Below, piece after piece: positions 52,823 through 63,809 of a stretch of DNA of 64,000 bases. Under the pieces are notes generated by a model that saw only the letters and a program-made list of their open reading frames with translations, was not told where the DNA came from and ran no database searches. Positions within the stretch are counted from its first letter, which is position 1. Each line of letters opens with the position of its first letter. The stretch comes from Leguminivora glycinivorella. Its lineage: Eukaryota; Arthropoda; Insecta; Lepidoptera; Tortricidae. The stretch lies in assembly GCF_023078275.1 (NCBI RefSeq), contig NC_062972.1, positions 14,463,691 to 14,527,690 of the forward strand, given 5' to 3'. A program made the translations under genes and the position numbers.

Positions 52823-53920
52823 TTAAACAATTGATTTGGGCGATGACGTCACAGCGTGGCTCCGTTGCGTCGTTTGCCCCGGTGTGGGATTTGGCAGGTT
52901 GCCCCGGAACCGCCGAAAAACCACACTTTTCGGCCAGAAGTCTGCGCTCGCGATGGTGTCCTGCAGCGGCCGCGGCACGCGCACAACGAACGAGCTGAAG
53001 TGCACGTAGTGACGCGACTGCAGCTGTTGCACCCTCAGCGTGTAGCCAGTCTTCCGGCGAACGTAGTCCACCACCTCGTCGGACATGGCGGAGTAATGCA
53101 GGCGAGACACGTAGAGCGCCCTACTCGGTGTGGCAATCCGTAGACCAGAATTCACCGGTTCCGCAGAGCCACACATAGTCTTGCGAGCCGCTCTGCGCGC
53201 CTTGCTCTTCTTTTCCACCAATGTGAACCCCCCTTCATCCACATTGGTGCGGGAAGTATTTTCCTTGGCGGGTGCCCGTACTTCACATCCCTTTGTAGTT
53301 GGTGCATTGACCCGGCTAGTTGCAGTAGACCGGCCGGCAGTGACGTCAGCGTATGCACGCTGACACCGTGATTTCGACGAAACAGGAGGCGGCCGCGCGC
53401 GCGGAGGGAAGGGCGCGCGCGGGGCGGCGGCACGTGCAGCACTTTTTACAGCGTCAGCAGCGTGCAAACTAACCGACACGACACGAGTGTCCATAGGTCG
53501 ATGATCGCACTCTAAGTCTGAAACAGCTGACCGAGCTGGAGCATACCGCAAACATTTGATTTCGTTGCGTAACTCGGTAATCGTTTCCATGCTAGCTTCA
53601 AACTTCGAGATAACTGCGGCTAAACTTGTTTTTAGGGCCAAGATTTCCCTAAACAAGCTGCGAACGTCGACGTTATCCGGATCGTACGGCGGAACGTTGA
53701 TATCCGTCGCAACAAACTCCGGAATCCGATCTTTGTACTCCTTCAGGATCTTCTTAATGTCCTCGAGACTTTTCTTCCCGGTTTCGTCGCCTCTCCGGTG
53801 AGGTACATAGGTGCCGGCAATCCCAAGGGACTCGCACAACACTCTCTTCGCTTCACAGATGTCATCCACGGAGAACCTCGACGCACGCGAAGACATCCGG
53901 AAAGCAGCTGCCGCATCCAT
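52823..53920 (-). CDS. Retrotransposon ORF1 (gag-like) protein, main open part
   Basis: 365 codons from the internal ATG; the frame is in fact open 15 codons further (LAFLQEKDKLLLEGA) up to the MITE at 53966. The N-terminal third is helical and charged (DDICEAKRVLCES, KKSLEDIKKILKEYKDRIPE, EILALKTSLAAVISKFEASM: probably a coiled coil). A Pro/Ala/Arg-rich linker follows (RAAAPRAPFPPRARPPP). The conserved-looking C-terminus runs EGGFTLVEKKSKARRAARKT, LYVSRLHYSAMSDEVVDYVR, HYVHFSSFVVRVP, FWPKSVVFRRFRG. The C-terminal block could be an RNA-binding (RRM-like) domain, fitting an ORF1 protein that coats element RNA. I recognise the block as frequent in lepidopteran genomes. Codon use is GC-richer than the surroundings. 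The N-terminus is separated by a MITE, so this copy is broken. Confidence 0.75.
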   Translation of the reverse strand: MDAAAAFRMSSRASRFSVDDICEAKRVLCESLGIAGTYVPHRRGDETGKKSLEDIKKILKEYKDRIPEFVATDINVPPYDPDNVDVRSLFREILALKTSLAAVISKFEASMETITELRNEIKCLRYAPARSAVSDLECDHRPMDTRVVSVSLHAADAVKSAARAAAPRAPFPPRARPPPVSSKSRCQRAYADVTAGRSTATSRVNAPTTKGCEVRAPAKENTSRTNVDEGGFTLVEKKSKARRAARKTMCGSAEPVNSGLRIATPSRALYVSRLHYSAMSDEVVDYVRRKTGYTLRVQQLQSRHYVHFSSFVVRVPRPLQDTIASADFWPKSVVFRRFRGNLPNPTPGQTTQRSHAVTSSPKSIV

Positions 53921-53965
53921 CGCCCCTTCCAGTAACAGCTTGTCTTTCTCTTGAAGGAAAGCGAG

Positions 53966-54224
53966 GAATAGGCTAGTTTCCTATACTTAAAATAAAATAT
54001 TTTATACAGTGCACGAAATAAAGCACCACATAATTAGATGAAAAATATGGATAGTAGTTATCTTTAAACATAATTTCTATTTAATAAGTCAAAAAGAAAG
54101 ATATAAAGTAAATGAATTGACTGTGACGTCACTCCTCAGTATTTCATAGTAATTCCATATTAGCAAATCGTTTTGACAGTTCTTAAAAGGAAGCTGATTT
54201 GACTAGTAGGAAACTAGCCTATTC
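53966..54224. mobile_element. 259-bp MITE GAATAGGCTAGTTTCC within the ORF1 gene
   Basis: GAATAGGCTAGTTTCCTA at 53966 and TAGGAAACTAGCCTATTC ending 54224 are perfect 18-bp inverted ends around an AT-rich, non-coding centre. The ORF1 frame reads in from both sides, so the element inserted about 12 codons after the original start. No clear target duplication is seen. Confidence 0.85.
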
Positions 54225-54279
54225 ATTTACGATGGTTTGATTCGGTTTGGAATCTGCCATCGTGTCGATTACCGGCCGC

Positions 54280-55105
54280 GGCAAAGCGCGCGCGCTGATT
54301 TCGCAATTATAATTTAATTAAACCATCAATGCGTCTGCACCGCTGCGCGCATTGGAATGATTTACATGATTTACAATGGAATAAATGAATATGAATATCA
54401 TCCACATATTACGTCACACCAAATTTCAGGTTTTTGGATCCCTCCCCCCTCCTATGTCACGCCTTAAAGCAGTATATTTCTTATTCATTCCATCTGTACC
54501 TAATAAATTAATGATATTCAATTTGTATTGACGATTTTGTCGCAGGCATTGAAATTTAAAAAAAAATTGATCTCAAATTCCTAATGTTTTTTTTATAGCT
54601 GTATTGCAATCTAAAAAAGCTTCAGTTCATAATTTCCGCTTCAACATCATAGTAAGATAACAATTCAATGCCCCGAAATGCAAATGCAGCCAAAAAAGGG
54701 TTGCCATATGTTAACAGCCTCGTCTCGCCTACGGGACGATTTTCGTCAATCTTCGAGACAAAGCAGAGGGTGAATAGTAAAGGACTGGCGACACTTGAGC
54801 GTTTTTTCATCAGCCCATGAGACACCGGTGACGTGCTTTCAAACTCACCTTTTGAGATCCCGTGCAAGATTAGGCACCGGTTTTTATGGTGTGACCCTAG
54901 GGAGGGGACGCACGTTTCGCTTTATGTTTAGAATTTACATCGTAACCAAACAACTTCCAATGGCATGGCAATCTGGTGCCATATCTTAACTGGATTTATA
55001 TGACTTATGAGTTATGACTTATGAATGTGAACACAGTATTATTCACATGCGTTTTCATAGTGTCATAATAATTCTACTTTTAAATCGGCCGCCGAACCGA
55101 CCGAA
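54280..55105. other. Mixed sequence with a CCCTCCCCCCTCCTATGTCAC repeat phrase
   Basis: Around 54400-54470, ATTACGTCACACCAAATTTC and CCCTCCCCCCTCCTATGTCA resemble common lepidopteran repeat ends. The remainder, including open frames at 54622-54867, shows no gene that I can support. Confidence 0.35.
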
Positions 55106-55111
55106 GACCTG

Positions 55112-55230
55112 TGGCCCGTTTCTTGAAAGGTACAAGCCTTGTATTACAAGTGCGTTTCCATGACAACCCATACGCTTTGACAGTTCGCGCACTTGTAATA
55201 CAAGGCTTGTACCTTTCGAGAAACGGGTCC
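55112..55230. mobile_element. 119-bp hairpin MITE
   Basis: GGCCCGTTTCTTGAAAGGTACAAGCCTTGTATTACAAGTGCG at the left (55113-55154) pairs almost completely with 55189-55230 (CGCACTTGTAATACAAGG, CTTGTACCTTTCGAGAAACG). The loop is ~34 nt. I recognise the family as common in Lepidoptera. Confidence 0.8.
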
Positions 55231-55234
55231 CTGA

Positions 55235-58200
55235 CGTAAAGTGAAACTCTGGGTCACAAATCAAATTATTCCAGCGATGCGGTGTGAGCATGGTCAGTTT
55301 CTTATCACCTATCGTGTCACTTACTTACATTCTTGTTGAACGGAAGAGGTTGGTGAAAGGAGATAAAAATATGGCCCTGCCACCATGTATATTGCTGTAC
55401 GTCGATAATTAAATGACAACTAAGTATATTTAGGTTTTTTGTTTTGAAAATACGACGCGTAAATTAACTAACGCGAGTAATTATTGTCTTCCAACACTTT
55501 TAATACACTGTAATACCTCGATCAGGATAATATTTTCTAGCCTTGTGTTCATAAAAATATAAAGGAAGAGAAAGAGTTGTTCATATACCGGCCTCTGTTG
55601 TAATGTACTTTTTCATTATCGATAACTAGGTTATCAACATGGCCCGACACTACTCAGTCGTTACAGCACATCATCGCTAGCGCCGCCCCGCCACTCAACG
55701 CTGCGATGATTCAGCATTTTCAATCCACTCTTTCATTCCTCTTTCATTCTTTTGCGTGAATTCGACGCTTTGGAACGCAACCGCAGCACGAACGTCACAG
55801 GAACCATTTAGTACAAGCATTCATAGCGTAAACGTAGTTTCATACGAGGAATAAGGTATTACTTTCGAGTTTCGAGCTACCTGTTTTATGTATGTATAAT
55901 GTTAACGCCGTAAACACGAATCGCTTTAGCCTTCGAGTTTAATTTCCTGTAGTTGAGATTAAAATTGAAGGTGCATATTTTTCGTAAAATAAGGAGCGGT
56001 TAAAATATAGCAGACTTTACACATTTTCGTGTGAAAAAGTTCAGCTGAAACGTCCGAACCAATAGTCATGCAAGCAGAATAACTTATTCTGTTTAACAGA
56101 ATAACTTTCAATAATCCGGTCAGCTTTACTGCAACCATAGCACCCGGAATGCTGAAACTGAGTTTGGCTTTGCTAGCGCTAGTCATTAATGTGCTCATTA
56201 GAGGAGATAGATATATCTATCGCGTTCACCTGTAATATGTTACTGATACTTGCTGATACCGAGAGGCATATTTAAAAGGTAAATGCTCTCCTACGATTAC
56301 TAATTTTCTTTGTTTTTTGACTAAAATATAATGCTAATGAATACACAAAACAACACCTCAAACACCTGTTTAAAGGCTCTAAATTGTCATCTCCGAACGA
56401 TTTTATGGCACAAAATTGCATAAATATCAAATCAAAAATCACGGTGGTCACATTTGGATAAGAAAGTTTCTAACCGTTTGGTTAAGGTTCCGACCTAAGT
56501 AATTTTTTTTAACTAACATTTTGAAACATCTTGTAAAATATGCTCTCATCTATCAGACTCGCTTAAGTAATAACAGCAAGCAGAGAAAAAATGAAACAGG
56601 ATTTATCCTGGATTTGCATAAAACCGACTTGAATAAGCAATAAAATATTCATAAAAATGTTTAATAAGAGTCAACATCAATCAACAGGCGACGCAAAGCC
56701 GATGAAAAATGGTAAGCATCATTAAAAACGCAGAAAAAACTTCACGCGAGTGTAATTACAACATTGAGTTGCATCAATCATTATGGGGCCTAGCCAAGAT
56801 GACAATAGTTGATGGGAAATATCAAACCGCTAATCGAAATTCAGATAATGTATATTATTAGACACGCGATTTTTATGCGTACGGCATTTAAGGAATTTTT
56901 TTTTCCTTAAAAAAAATTAATGATTTAATTCATTGCCAGTAACATCAACATTCATCAATATTTTTAATGGAGAAATGACAAAAAATAGTAAGCATTAACG
57001 TCTTCACAATTCCCTTTTAAAGTGTAATTCTTCAATGATACGTTACAGTCATGTAGATTATATTCATATGCAACTTAACTGCGAAGTACCAACAATATTC
57101 CCCAAAGGGCAGTTGAATAACCTGAATTATGCAAGGCCTTGTCAAAGGGTAAGCTAGGCAACGGTGCATTCACGTTCAATAGCTGAGCTAATCCATTAAA
57201 TTATGATTCAAACTAATATATAAAGCTCGTTTATGCTGTCAATGTATGAAATGTCAATAGCTTGAGATATTGATTAAGTATCACGATAATATTACGATCG
57301 TCACGTACCTAATCATAAAATTTTAAATAAATATTCTTGCGGTTCCCTATATTTTACCTTGATACGGCAGTGTTAATCAGTCCGTGGTATCTTTGAGTGA
57401 TACAAACTTAATTTTTTACTACTTTTGCTGCAATTAAATATTATTCGTTTAACATAAAACATAAAAAGTTCAATTACAATTTCTTAAGTGTTTATTAAGG
57501 TATCTGTATGTAACTTTTTGATTTTAGAGTTGTTTAGGCTTTAGATTTTTTTTTAGTTCATAGAAACACTACGAAAAACCGATTTTACCGCGAATTTAAT
57601 TTTTTTTGTTCCTTTATTATTGTAAGTAAAATGTTAGCAGGGCCGACGTTTTAATTATTCAGTGAATTCGACTCGTCCTTTCACACGACTATATTTGCAA
57701 ATGACGCGGCCGCAGCGAGAGAAAAGCAAGTACTGCGGTTAATGAGATCTCCTTTCTAAGTACTCGACTCGACATTTCATAATTTGCACTAGCTTTTATG
57801 GGAATATTCTAAGATTTTCCCTGCTCTGATATGGCATACATGGATCGAGGGTGAAAGAGACGAGGTCACAACGAGATTCACGATTCCAGGAAGAAAGAAA
57901 AGCACTGCAACTCACGCCCGATCAGCGTCAGGTCCTAATCGCATTGCAGTCTGGCTCAATTTGTTATAACTGTTAAATTTGTATTATTTCGAACTTTTTC
58001 CATTATATCGCGAAAACTTTAACTTGGCATCTATCGATGTATCATCTATGTTATGCCTATTTTATACCAACAAAATAATATAAGTATAACCATACAAAAC
58101 TTAACAGCAGGACAATTAAATATACCTAAACAATAGGCGGACACAAACATCAGTATAATAAATGTTTAACCTTAAGATGCCTTTGTTATAACAGTGTCTG

Positions 58201-58300
58201 GGCCAGTATTTCCCATCGACCTACAATAGGGACTGAGCTCACACTTTTTTTGCCATACTAAATTGAACCTTATCACCGGCGCATAAAGGCGTTCTTGACA
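55235..58300. other. Long unassigned stretch
   Basis: No gene, array or paired terminal repeats. A slightly GC-richer patch at 55640-55830 (ATCATCGCTAGCGCCGCCCC, GGAACGCAACCGCAGCACGA) could be regulatory or an unrecognised repeat. This and 38.9-41.4 kb are the largest blocks that might be ordinary unique intergenic or intronic DNA. Confidence 0.3.
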
Positions 58301-58307
58301 GACTAGC

Positions 58308-58701
58308 AAAAGTGTGTCCACATGAGAGGGTCAAAGTTGGGGCTGGTGTCCCTCTCGCACGTGTGACCAGTGTTAAAGAGGTTACTATAATAGTAGTATT
58401 TTTACCTGTATGATAACTAAGTTTATAAACTTCTTAAATTATTTTCGTATTATATCGAGGCAAGGGTATTAATACCTTGTAACGAATTGGTAAGTCATTA
58501 TTATGAAGCCATAAAACCAAAAAATTGCGCAATTATTAAAAACCTTTAATTGGGTATTAGTAGATTTGGTAGTAACTTTGAATATTGACTGGTATCCCCA
58601 AATGATGACAGTGATGACGTCATTCAAATGATTTTGATAGTGGTAATAAGTGCGAGAGGGACACCAGCCCCAACTTTAACCTCTCATGTGGACACACTTT
58701 T
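58308..58701. mobile_element. 394-bp MITE with ~53-bp TIRs
   Basis: AAAAGTGTGTCCACATGAGA ... GGGGCTGGTGTCCCTCTCGC at 58308-58361 pairs with GTGCGAGAGGGACACCAGCC ... CATGTGGACACACTTTT ending 58701. The centre is AT-rich and non-coding. A TA on each side a few bases out (CTAGC, GGCCTA) is possible as a target site. Confidence 0.8.
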
Positions 58702-59024
58702 TGGCCTAACTACTCATTCTGGTTTAATTATAATTCTGTGGTATTTCCATTTTCTCGTGAAACGGGGAACCCGTCGGAACACGCAAGCTTCGCCGCCAAT
58801 TTGTTAGCACCTCACAAAGCATTATTCCGGGCAGGATCTTAAATTAAACGCAACTGTACAATATTTGCGGGCAATATAAAAAGTATAAAAACTCTACGGA
58901 CAAAAATACAGGGTGGGCCAATAATTTTTGCAAATAGCAACACTGAATTTTTTTTTAACTATCAGAGCTAGAGGCGGGAAAATGGCGGGAAACTATGTGT
59001 CACTAAGTGCAGTTTTTTTTTTAA

Positions 59025-59587
59025 ATGGAGCGTTTCTCGGGAAAACAGCGTGGTTTTTGTGTTAAGCAGTTTTATAAAAACGACGGTTTCTATGTGACTG
59101 GTCAAATATGTATGTAATTGGTCCGTATTTCTTTGAAAATAATGAAGGAAAAAACGTAACTGTCAATTCAGTGGAAGTGAAGATGTTGCAAGAATGTTTG
59201 GCGCCACAGTTGAAAGAATTTCAAGGATACAATAGCAGGACATGGATGCAACAAGATAGAGCAACGTGCCATACGTCAAACATGAGTTTACCCATAGTCA
59301 AAGAAATGTTTCCGAACAAATTGATTTCTCGCAGAGGTGACATCCCATGGCCGCCGAGGAGCCCCGACCTCACACCTTGCGATTTTTTCCTGTGGGGATA
59401 TCTTAAGAGTCGAGTTTACGTTAACAAACCAACGACTATATCTCAATTAAAGCAAAACATTTGGGATGAGATATCCGCGATACCCCGCAGCATGTGCCAG
59501 CGAGTTTTTCAAAGTTTGCGTAGCCGATTGCAAGAGTGCCAACGACGAGAGGGAGGTCATCTAGATGACGTAATTTTTAAAAAATAA
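59025..59587 (+). pseudogene. Mariner transposase, N-terminus and catalytic end with internal deletion
   Basis: The N-terminal frame opens at 59025 (MERFSGKQRGFCVKQFYKND) and runs to a TAA at 59117. A second frame from 59108 gives the C-terminal part with YVIGPYFFEN, WMQQDRATCHT (second catalytic Asp) and PWPPRSPDLTPCDFFLWGY (third catalytic Asp). Exactly 41 residues separate these two Asp, the DD41D spacing reported for rosa-type mariners. A deletion of roughly 150 codons removed the rest of the DNA-binding domain and the first Asp and shifted the frame. The enzyme would cut and paste the element at TA sites. This copy cannot make it. Confidence 0.88.
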
Positions 59588-59648
59588 ATTGCATTTCATT
59601 GTTATTATGTTGAATAAATTAGATTTTAAATAACACATATAGTTTCAT

Positions 59649-60636
59649 AAAAGCCAAAAATACCATGATGACATAAAACTAAGTGTTAAAAACTATACTA
59701 ACCTAAGTAACTATAAAAATAATATAATAAATACTTTATAAATAAAAAATCGGCTCTAAATCGGTTCCCTGTGGTAAGGTGCCAAGAAGGCTGGCGACAT
59801 TGCCACGTTGAACGGCAATGCCTATGCGTTGTGCTAGGTAAGTGCCAGCCTTCTTGTCTCCTGTCGCGTCGACGAGGCGCTTGGCAAGCTCCTTAAAGAT
59901 ACTGTGAGCACCTGAACCCCACGGCCCAAGCGTTTCCACCCCAAACGGCTCAAACATGAAACTGGAATCAATTGCTGCATATTTGCGCCGTTTGAGGTGT
60001 TCCGCGGAGTTGGCGGCAGCACCAGCTCTGTTTGAAGTCCCTGGGAGATGGGACGCCGCAAGGGTATCCACACAATGTGGCATCCCAAACTAAAGGGCGT
60101 CCCATCTTCCAAGGCACGAGGGTCATGCCGTCCGGCCTCTTTCCGTCGTCGCGAGCCAATCCAGGCGGTTCTAGAACCGCTGGAGCTCCCGCCGTAACGA
60201 GAGCTCGGCGGAGAATGTCGTTCAGGCTCGCGTGACGTGAAAGACGGCCGACGCTCCTGGAACAGGATAGGCCATGGAGACCAAACCGCGAGACGCTTGT
60301 GCCACACTGGCATTGGTGAGGGGCCACGCAAGCAACACCCAAACGCAAACATAAAGAAAATCTAAGGGTGTTCGTTGACAGCAAGGTGCCTAGGTTCTTA
60401 GACGGCAGGGCTTGCAGCCAGGAGCCGGATTCCCAACTCGCAGCAGCAAGGAGACGAGCGCGCTCTGTGGTGCTGGTAGACGTTTCAATGACATTATCCC
60501 GTACCAGCCGACAGAGCGGCTCGTCCCATTGGTGCTGCGAATGGCGAATGATGGGAAGGTCTGCATTTGGGCAGGCTGTTTTCCAGCTCGTCATCGCTTC
60601 CTTTTATATTTTTAATTGAAATAAATAGCACTACCT
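59649..60636 (-). mobile_element. 5'-truncated LINE fragment with 11-bp target duplication
   Basis: Flanked by TATAGTTTCAT on both sides (59638-59648, 60637-60647), lying inside the mariner. The minus-strand orientation follows from the coding sequence. The 3' end reads GATTTTTTATTTATAAAGTA ... GGTATTTTTGGCTTTTATG. Confidence 0.88.
59736..60594 (-). pseudogene. LINE protein C-terminus, one frameshift
   Basis: The first frame (60594-59968) has CCPNAD-like start residues, a Cys/His cluster HQCQCGTSVSRFGLHGLSC (a likely zinc-binding motif) and KRPDGMTLVPWKMGRPLVWD. The second frame (60083-59736) continues CVDTLAASHLP, FEPFGVETLGPWGSGAHSIF and DATGDKKAGTYLAQRIGIAV. A one-base shift near 60075 separates them. 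The R-PDG ... VWD pattern recalls a PD-(D/E)XK nuclease-like core, which would suit a LINE end domain; that is inference. I recognise the arrangement from many invertebrate LINE proteins. The reverse transcriptase itself is absent. A relative lies at 28925-29215. Confidence 0.7.
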
Positions 60637-60699
60637 TATAGTTTCATTTCTTTCGATGTTTCAAATATGCAAGAATTTCTGGCCCACCCTGTATATGCC

Positions 60700-62015
60700 A
60701 TTGTACCTACTCGTACTCACGATGAACAGCAGACACGGACATGTGTTGAAAATGCATGCATTTTTTTCTATGGAATGTATCTTTCTAGATTATGTATTTC
60801 CATGTGAATAATCAAACAGCAAGATGGGTACCTACCTGTACCTACTAAGTTTGTTTAAATAAGCCTTCCTCTATATTGCTCCTAACGTGTCCAATATTCG
60901 ATAACAAAACAAATGACTCCTTTAAACAGATTAACAGATCGCTTTCAACTAAAATTATCAGACATTTGAACGAATCATCAAGTATGAGCAAACTTCTGAA
61001 TATATGAAATTCATATGAAAAGGGTGATTTTCAAACATTAAAAGCACTCAAGATTTTGTTCTTTGCATATTTATGAGGTAAGTTACAATGTAATTGAAAA
61101 CTTGGCTTAACTCCAATCATTTCACACACGTTTTGAATACGTGATCATTTTTCAAGTCGCTTTAAATAATTCTGATATCTACCTTTCGAATTAATTATGC
61201 ACAGTATAAAGTCTACAACTCAGGGCGGTTTCATATTCCCTGCTAGTGACTTGCAAGGGGATTGCTTTTTAAAAGGCGGAAGATGCGTGTATAATGTTTA
61301 TTTATAATGCATGTAGCGCGTTTCCACACCTCGGACAATGGCGATCAAATATATGAAAGGGGCACGTTCCTACGCACACAGTCTAAGCTCTTGTAGGTGA
61401 ATGCGAATGCTTGTATGAGTGAGATATTCTTGTAGGTGAATGCGTACCAAGATGCTTGTATCAGTGAGATGACAATGACAGGTCAACAGGTCGTGTTTTT
61501 GTCAGGAGGTCACTGTGAGGTAACCGAGAGCGGGTGGGCGGCACTTTCAGTGGGGAGCGGGAGTGTCCATACTGTACTGTACTCTTATACTGGGGCGTAA
61601 CTCCCGCTGCCAGTAGGTAAATATTTGAATGAATAACTTAGTACCCAGTAATATGTAAGTAGTGCATAATCCTTTATTTTTCCATCGTGTTTTCCTGTAA
61701 ACGTCATTGTATAACTTTTATAGTAAACTGAGAATAAAAATGTATGATAATGATTACACAATTACTTTACATGTTTTCTCATATTTTTCTTACCGTAGCT
61801 TAGACGCTAGTTATGCCGGTAGTTTGATGGCTTTTGTTCTGTGCAAATGAGCCTGAAAGTGGCTATTAAGTCCTTGTCGACCTGGAGAGAAATCTTCAAC
61901 AACAGGCTTTTTCCTTCCGTTCTTGTGCCCCAGGCATCTTAAAAATGTATTGTATTTAATGTAGAATTGTTGTAAGTACCTTAGATATATATATATATGT
62001 TATGGACCAAGTGAT
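60700..62015. other. Unassigned sequence with a small tandem pair
   Basis: At 61390-61470 the phrase CTTGTAGGTGAATGCG ... TGCTTGTATGAGTGAGAT occurs twice in tandem with small differences. The rest holds no recognisable gene. Confidence 0.35.
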
Positions 62016-62098
62016 TAATAAGGGCATTATATATAATGCCCGGGCATTATGAATAATACCTAGCTGTATTGGGCAAAGTGATTAATCATTGTCTAGAC

Positions 62099-62460
62099 GC
62101 CATTTTTTATCACATTGCCCGGTCATTATGATAATGCTACGTGATCGTTGGGCAAATTGATAATAAGTTTAACAAGTTTGCATGAACGCCATTTTTTATC
62201 ACATTGCCCGGTCATTATGATACTGCTACGTAATCGTTGGGCAATTTGATAATAAGTTTAACAGGTTTTTCTGAACGCCATTTTTTAATCACATTGCCCG
62301 GACATTATGATACTGCTACGTGATTGTTGGGCAATTTGATACTTAATAAGTTTAACAAGTTTGCATGAACGCCATTTTTATCACATTGCCCGGGCATTAT
62401 GATACTGCTACGTGATTGTTGGGCAATTTGATAATATGTTTAATAAGTATACTAGGTGTT
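62099..62460 (+). repeat. ~90-bp tandem array, four units
   Basis: Units start GCCATTTTT at 62099, 62188, 62277 and 62371. Each has ATCACATTGCCCGG, CATTATGATA and TGTTGGGCAATTTGATA. The first unit is the most diverged. Confidence 0.9.
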
Positions 62461-63414
62461 TCCAAACAAATATTATTGCCTATTATATTGGTCATATCTA
62501 CTAATCAAACTAGGCGTTTCACCATCTTTACCATGTGTGAAAGTACACTTTTATGATAGCGTTTATTAGTAGCTCTGCCTTATGGCTCTCGCCTTCCCCC
62601 GACATCATCTATGTCTCATTAAGGCTCGACGCGAGCTCTGATCTGCGGCCTATGTCGGACTTGTCGTTTAACTCTAAATCATTGATTATAAGTCCTATCT
62701 TAGCCATCCTTGACATCGACATTTTAATCTAAAGGAGGTCGTGACTACGAGGCACAATATAATATGATACAACCGTAGAAGCTAGCTCAAAGACCAACAG
62801 AGTAACACTTAAAGAGTGGTCGAGAGGTGAGACTGCGGTAGCCAGATTCCGGTGATCCGTTCAGCAGGCCGCCGACGTTATGACACTTTCCCATTTATAA
62901 TATTAGTATGGGTTCTCATACTGTGTAATTTTCTTTGTGTAAATAAAATAAAAAATCTCTATTCTTGGACAAAATTCAGCTATTTGGTATGTTATTATCA
63001 CTTTGCCCAACAGAGGATGGGCATTATGTATAATTTTAACTATAAAACTCCCGTGAGACTCATACATATTTAAAAATATTTTAAGCGGGTTACTCACGTA
63101 TTAAGTCGATATAGCGTTCGACATGTTTCGGTCCAATTTCGAGGACCTTTCTCAACAGTAGCGACCCCGCCTTTACATGTCGAGAGCGCGACGCATACTG
63201 CGGGCGCTTGCTCGGTGCGCGCGGCTGCTGAGGACAGACGCAGGGGGGGTCGGCGGCGCGGGCGACGTCACCGTGGCGAGATCGGAGCTACCCACTATGT
63301 TACTTTTGTCAAAAGCAGGATTGCACACAACACTTACTAACGTCACTTGTTAAGGGTGCGTTTACACGTGGGACCGACGTAGTGCCTAGAACTGTTTTTT
63401 TAATTATGTATAAT

Positions 63415-63775
63415 GCCCGGGCAAAATTCAGCTATTCGGTGTGGTATTATTACTTTGCCCAACAGAGGATGGGCATTATGTATAATGCCCGGGCAAAATT
63501 CAGCTATTCGGTATGTTATTATCACTTTGCCCAACAGAGGATGGGCATTATGTATAATGCCCGGGCAAAATTCAGCTATTCAGTGTGGTATTATTACTTT
63601 GCCCAACAGAGGATGGGTATTATGTATAATGCCCGGGCAAAATTCAGCTATTCGATGTGTTATTATTACTTTGCCCAACAAAGGATGGGCATTATGTATA
63701 ATGCCCGGGCAATTTAATTATTTGAATAGTTATTATCAAACTGCCCACTCACAATGGGCATTATTCATAATGCCC
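63415..63775 (+). repeat. 72-bp tandem array, five units
   Basis: Units start GCCCGGGCAAAATTCAGC at 63415, 63487, 63559, 63631 and 63703, exactly 72 bp apart. Because 72 is a multiple of three, stop-free frames of 24-residue repeats run through it. These are by-products and not genes. Confidence 0.92.
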
Positions 63776-63809
63776 GGGCATTATGTATAGTGCCCGATTA
63801 AACTTATGC

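Larger units (their letters stand above)
52722..54260 (-). mobile_element. ORF1-only retroelement, split by a MITE
   Basis: On the minus strand there is an N-terminal start (MADSKPNQTIVN, 54260-54225), a 259-bp MITE (54224-53966), the rest of a gag/ORF1-like frame to 52823 and a ~100-bp 3' UTR ending TTTTTACTAATAAATAAATG. No reverse transcriptase follows. It meets the plus-strand LINE remnant tail to tail. This may be a non-autonomous LINE derivative with only ORF1. Confidence 0.65.
58909..60691 (+). mobile_element. Deleted mariner (DD41D type) invaded by a LINE fragment
   Basis: TIRs CAGGGTGGGCCAATAATTTT and the inverse of CAGGGTGGGCCAGAAATTCT, each bordered by TA (58907-58908, 60692-60693). 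Removing the LINE insert (59649-60636 plus one 11-bp duplication) leaves ~784 bp. That is much shorter than a full mariner, because the middle of the transposase gene is deleted. Confidence 0.9.
62023..63805. mobile_element. 1.8 kb element with inverted ends and two different tandem arrays
   Basis: The left end (AAGGGCATTATATATAATGC then CCGGGCATTATGAATAAT) and the right end (ATTATTCATAATGCCCGGGC then ATTATGTATAGTGCCCGA) are inverted versions of each other. Just inside lie a four-unit ~90-bp array (left) and a five-unit 72-bp array (right), both built around TTGCCC / GGGCAT motifs. The centre (62460-63400) has one stray 72-bp-type unit at ~62969 and a GC-rich block at 63110-63300 (ATGTTTCGGTCCAATTTCG, GGGGTCGGCGGCGCGGGCGA). 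No transposase is visible. Confidence 0.7.

Noticed and set aside
52856..53801. Several plus- and minus-strand frames of 77-96 residues
   Set aside because: Shadows of the GC-rich ORF1 frame at 52823-53965.
62099..63775. CRISPR array
   Set aside because: Repeats are contiguous with no unique spacers, the units are 72-90 bp and the DNA is eukaryotic.
63382..63790. 111- and 125-residue frames with a 24-residue repeat
   Set aside because: The 72-bp tandem unit is a multiple of three, so any stop-free frame repeats. It shows no codon signature.
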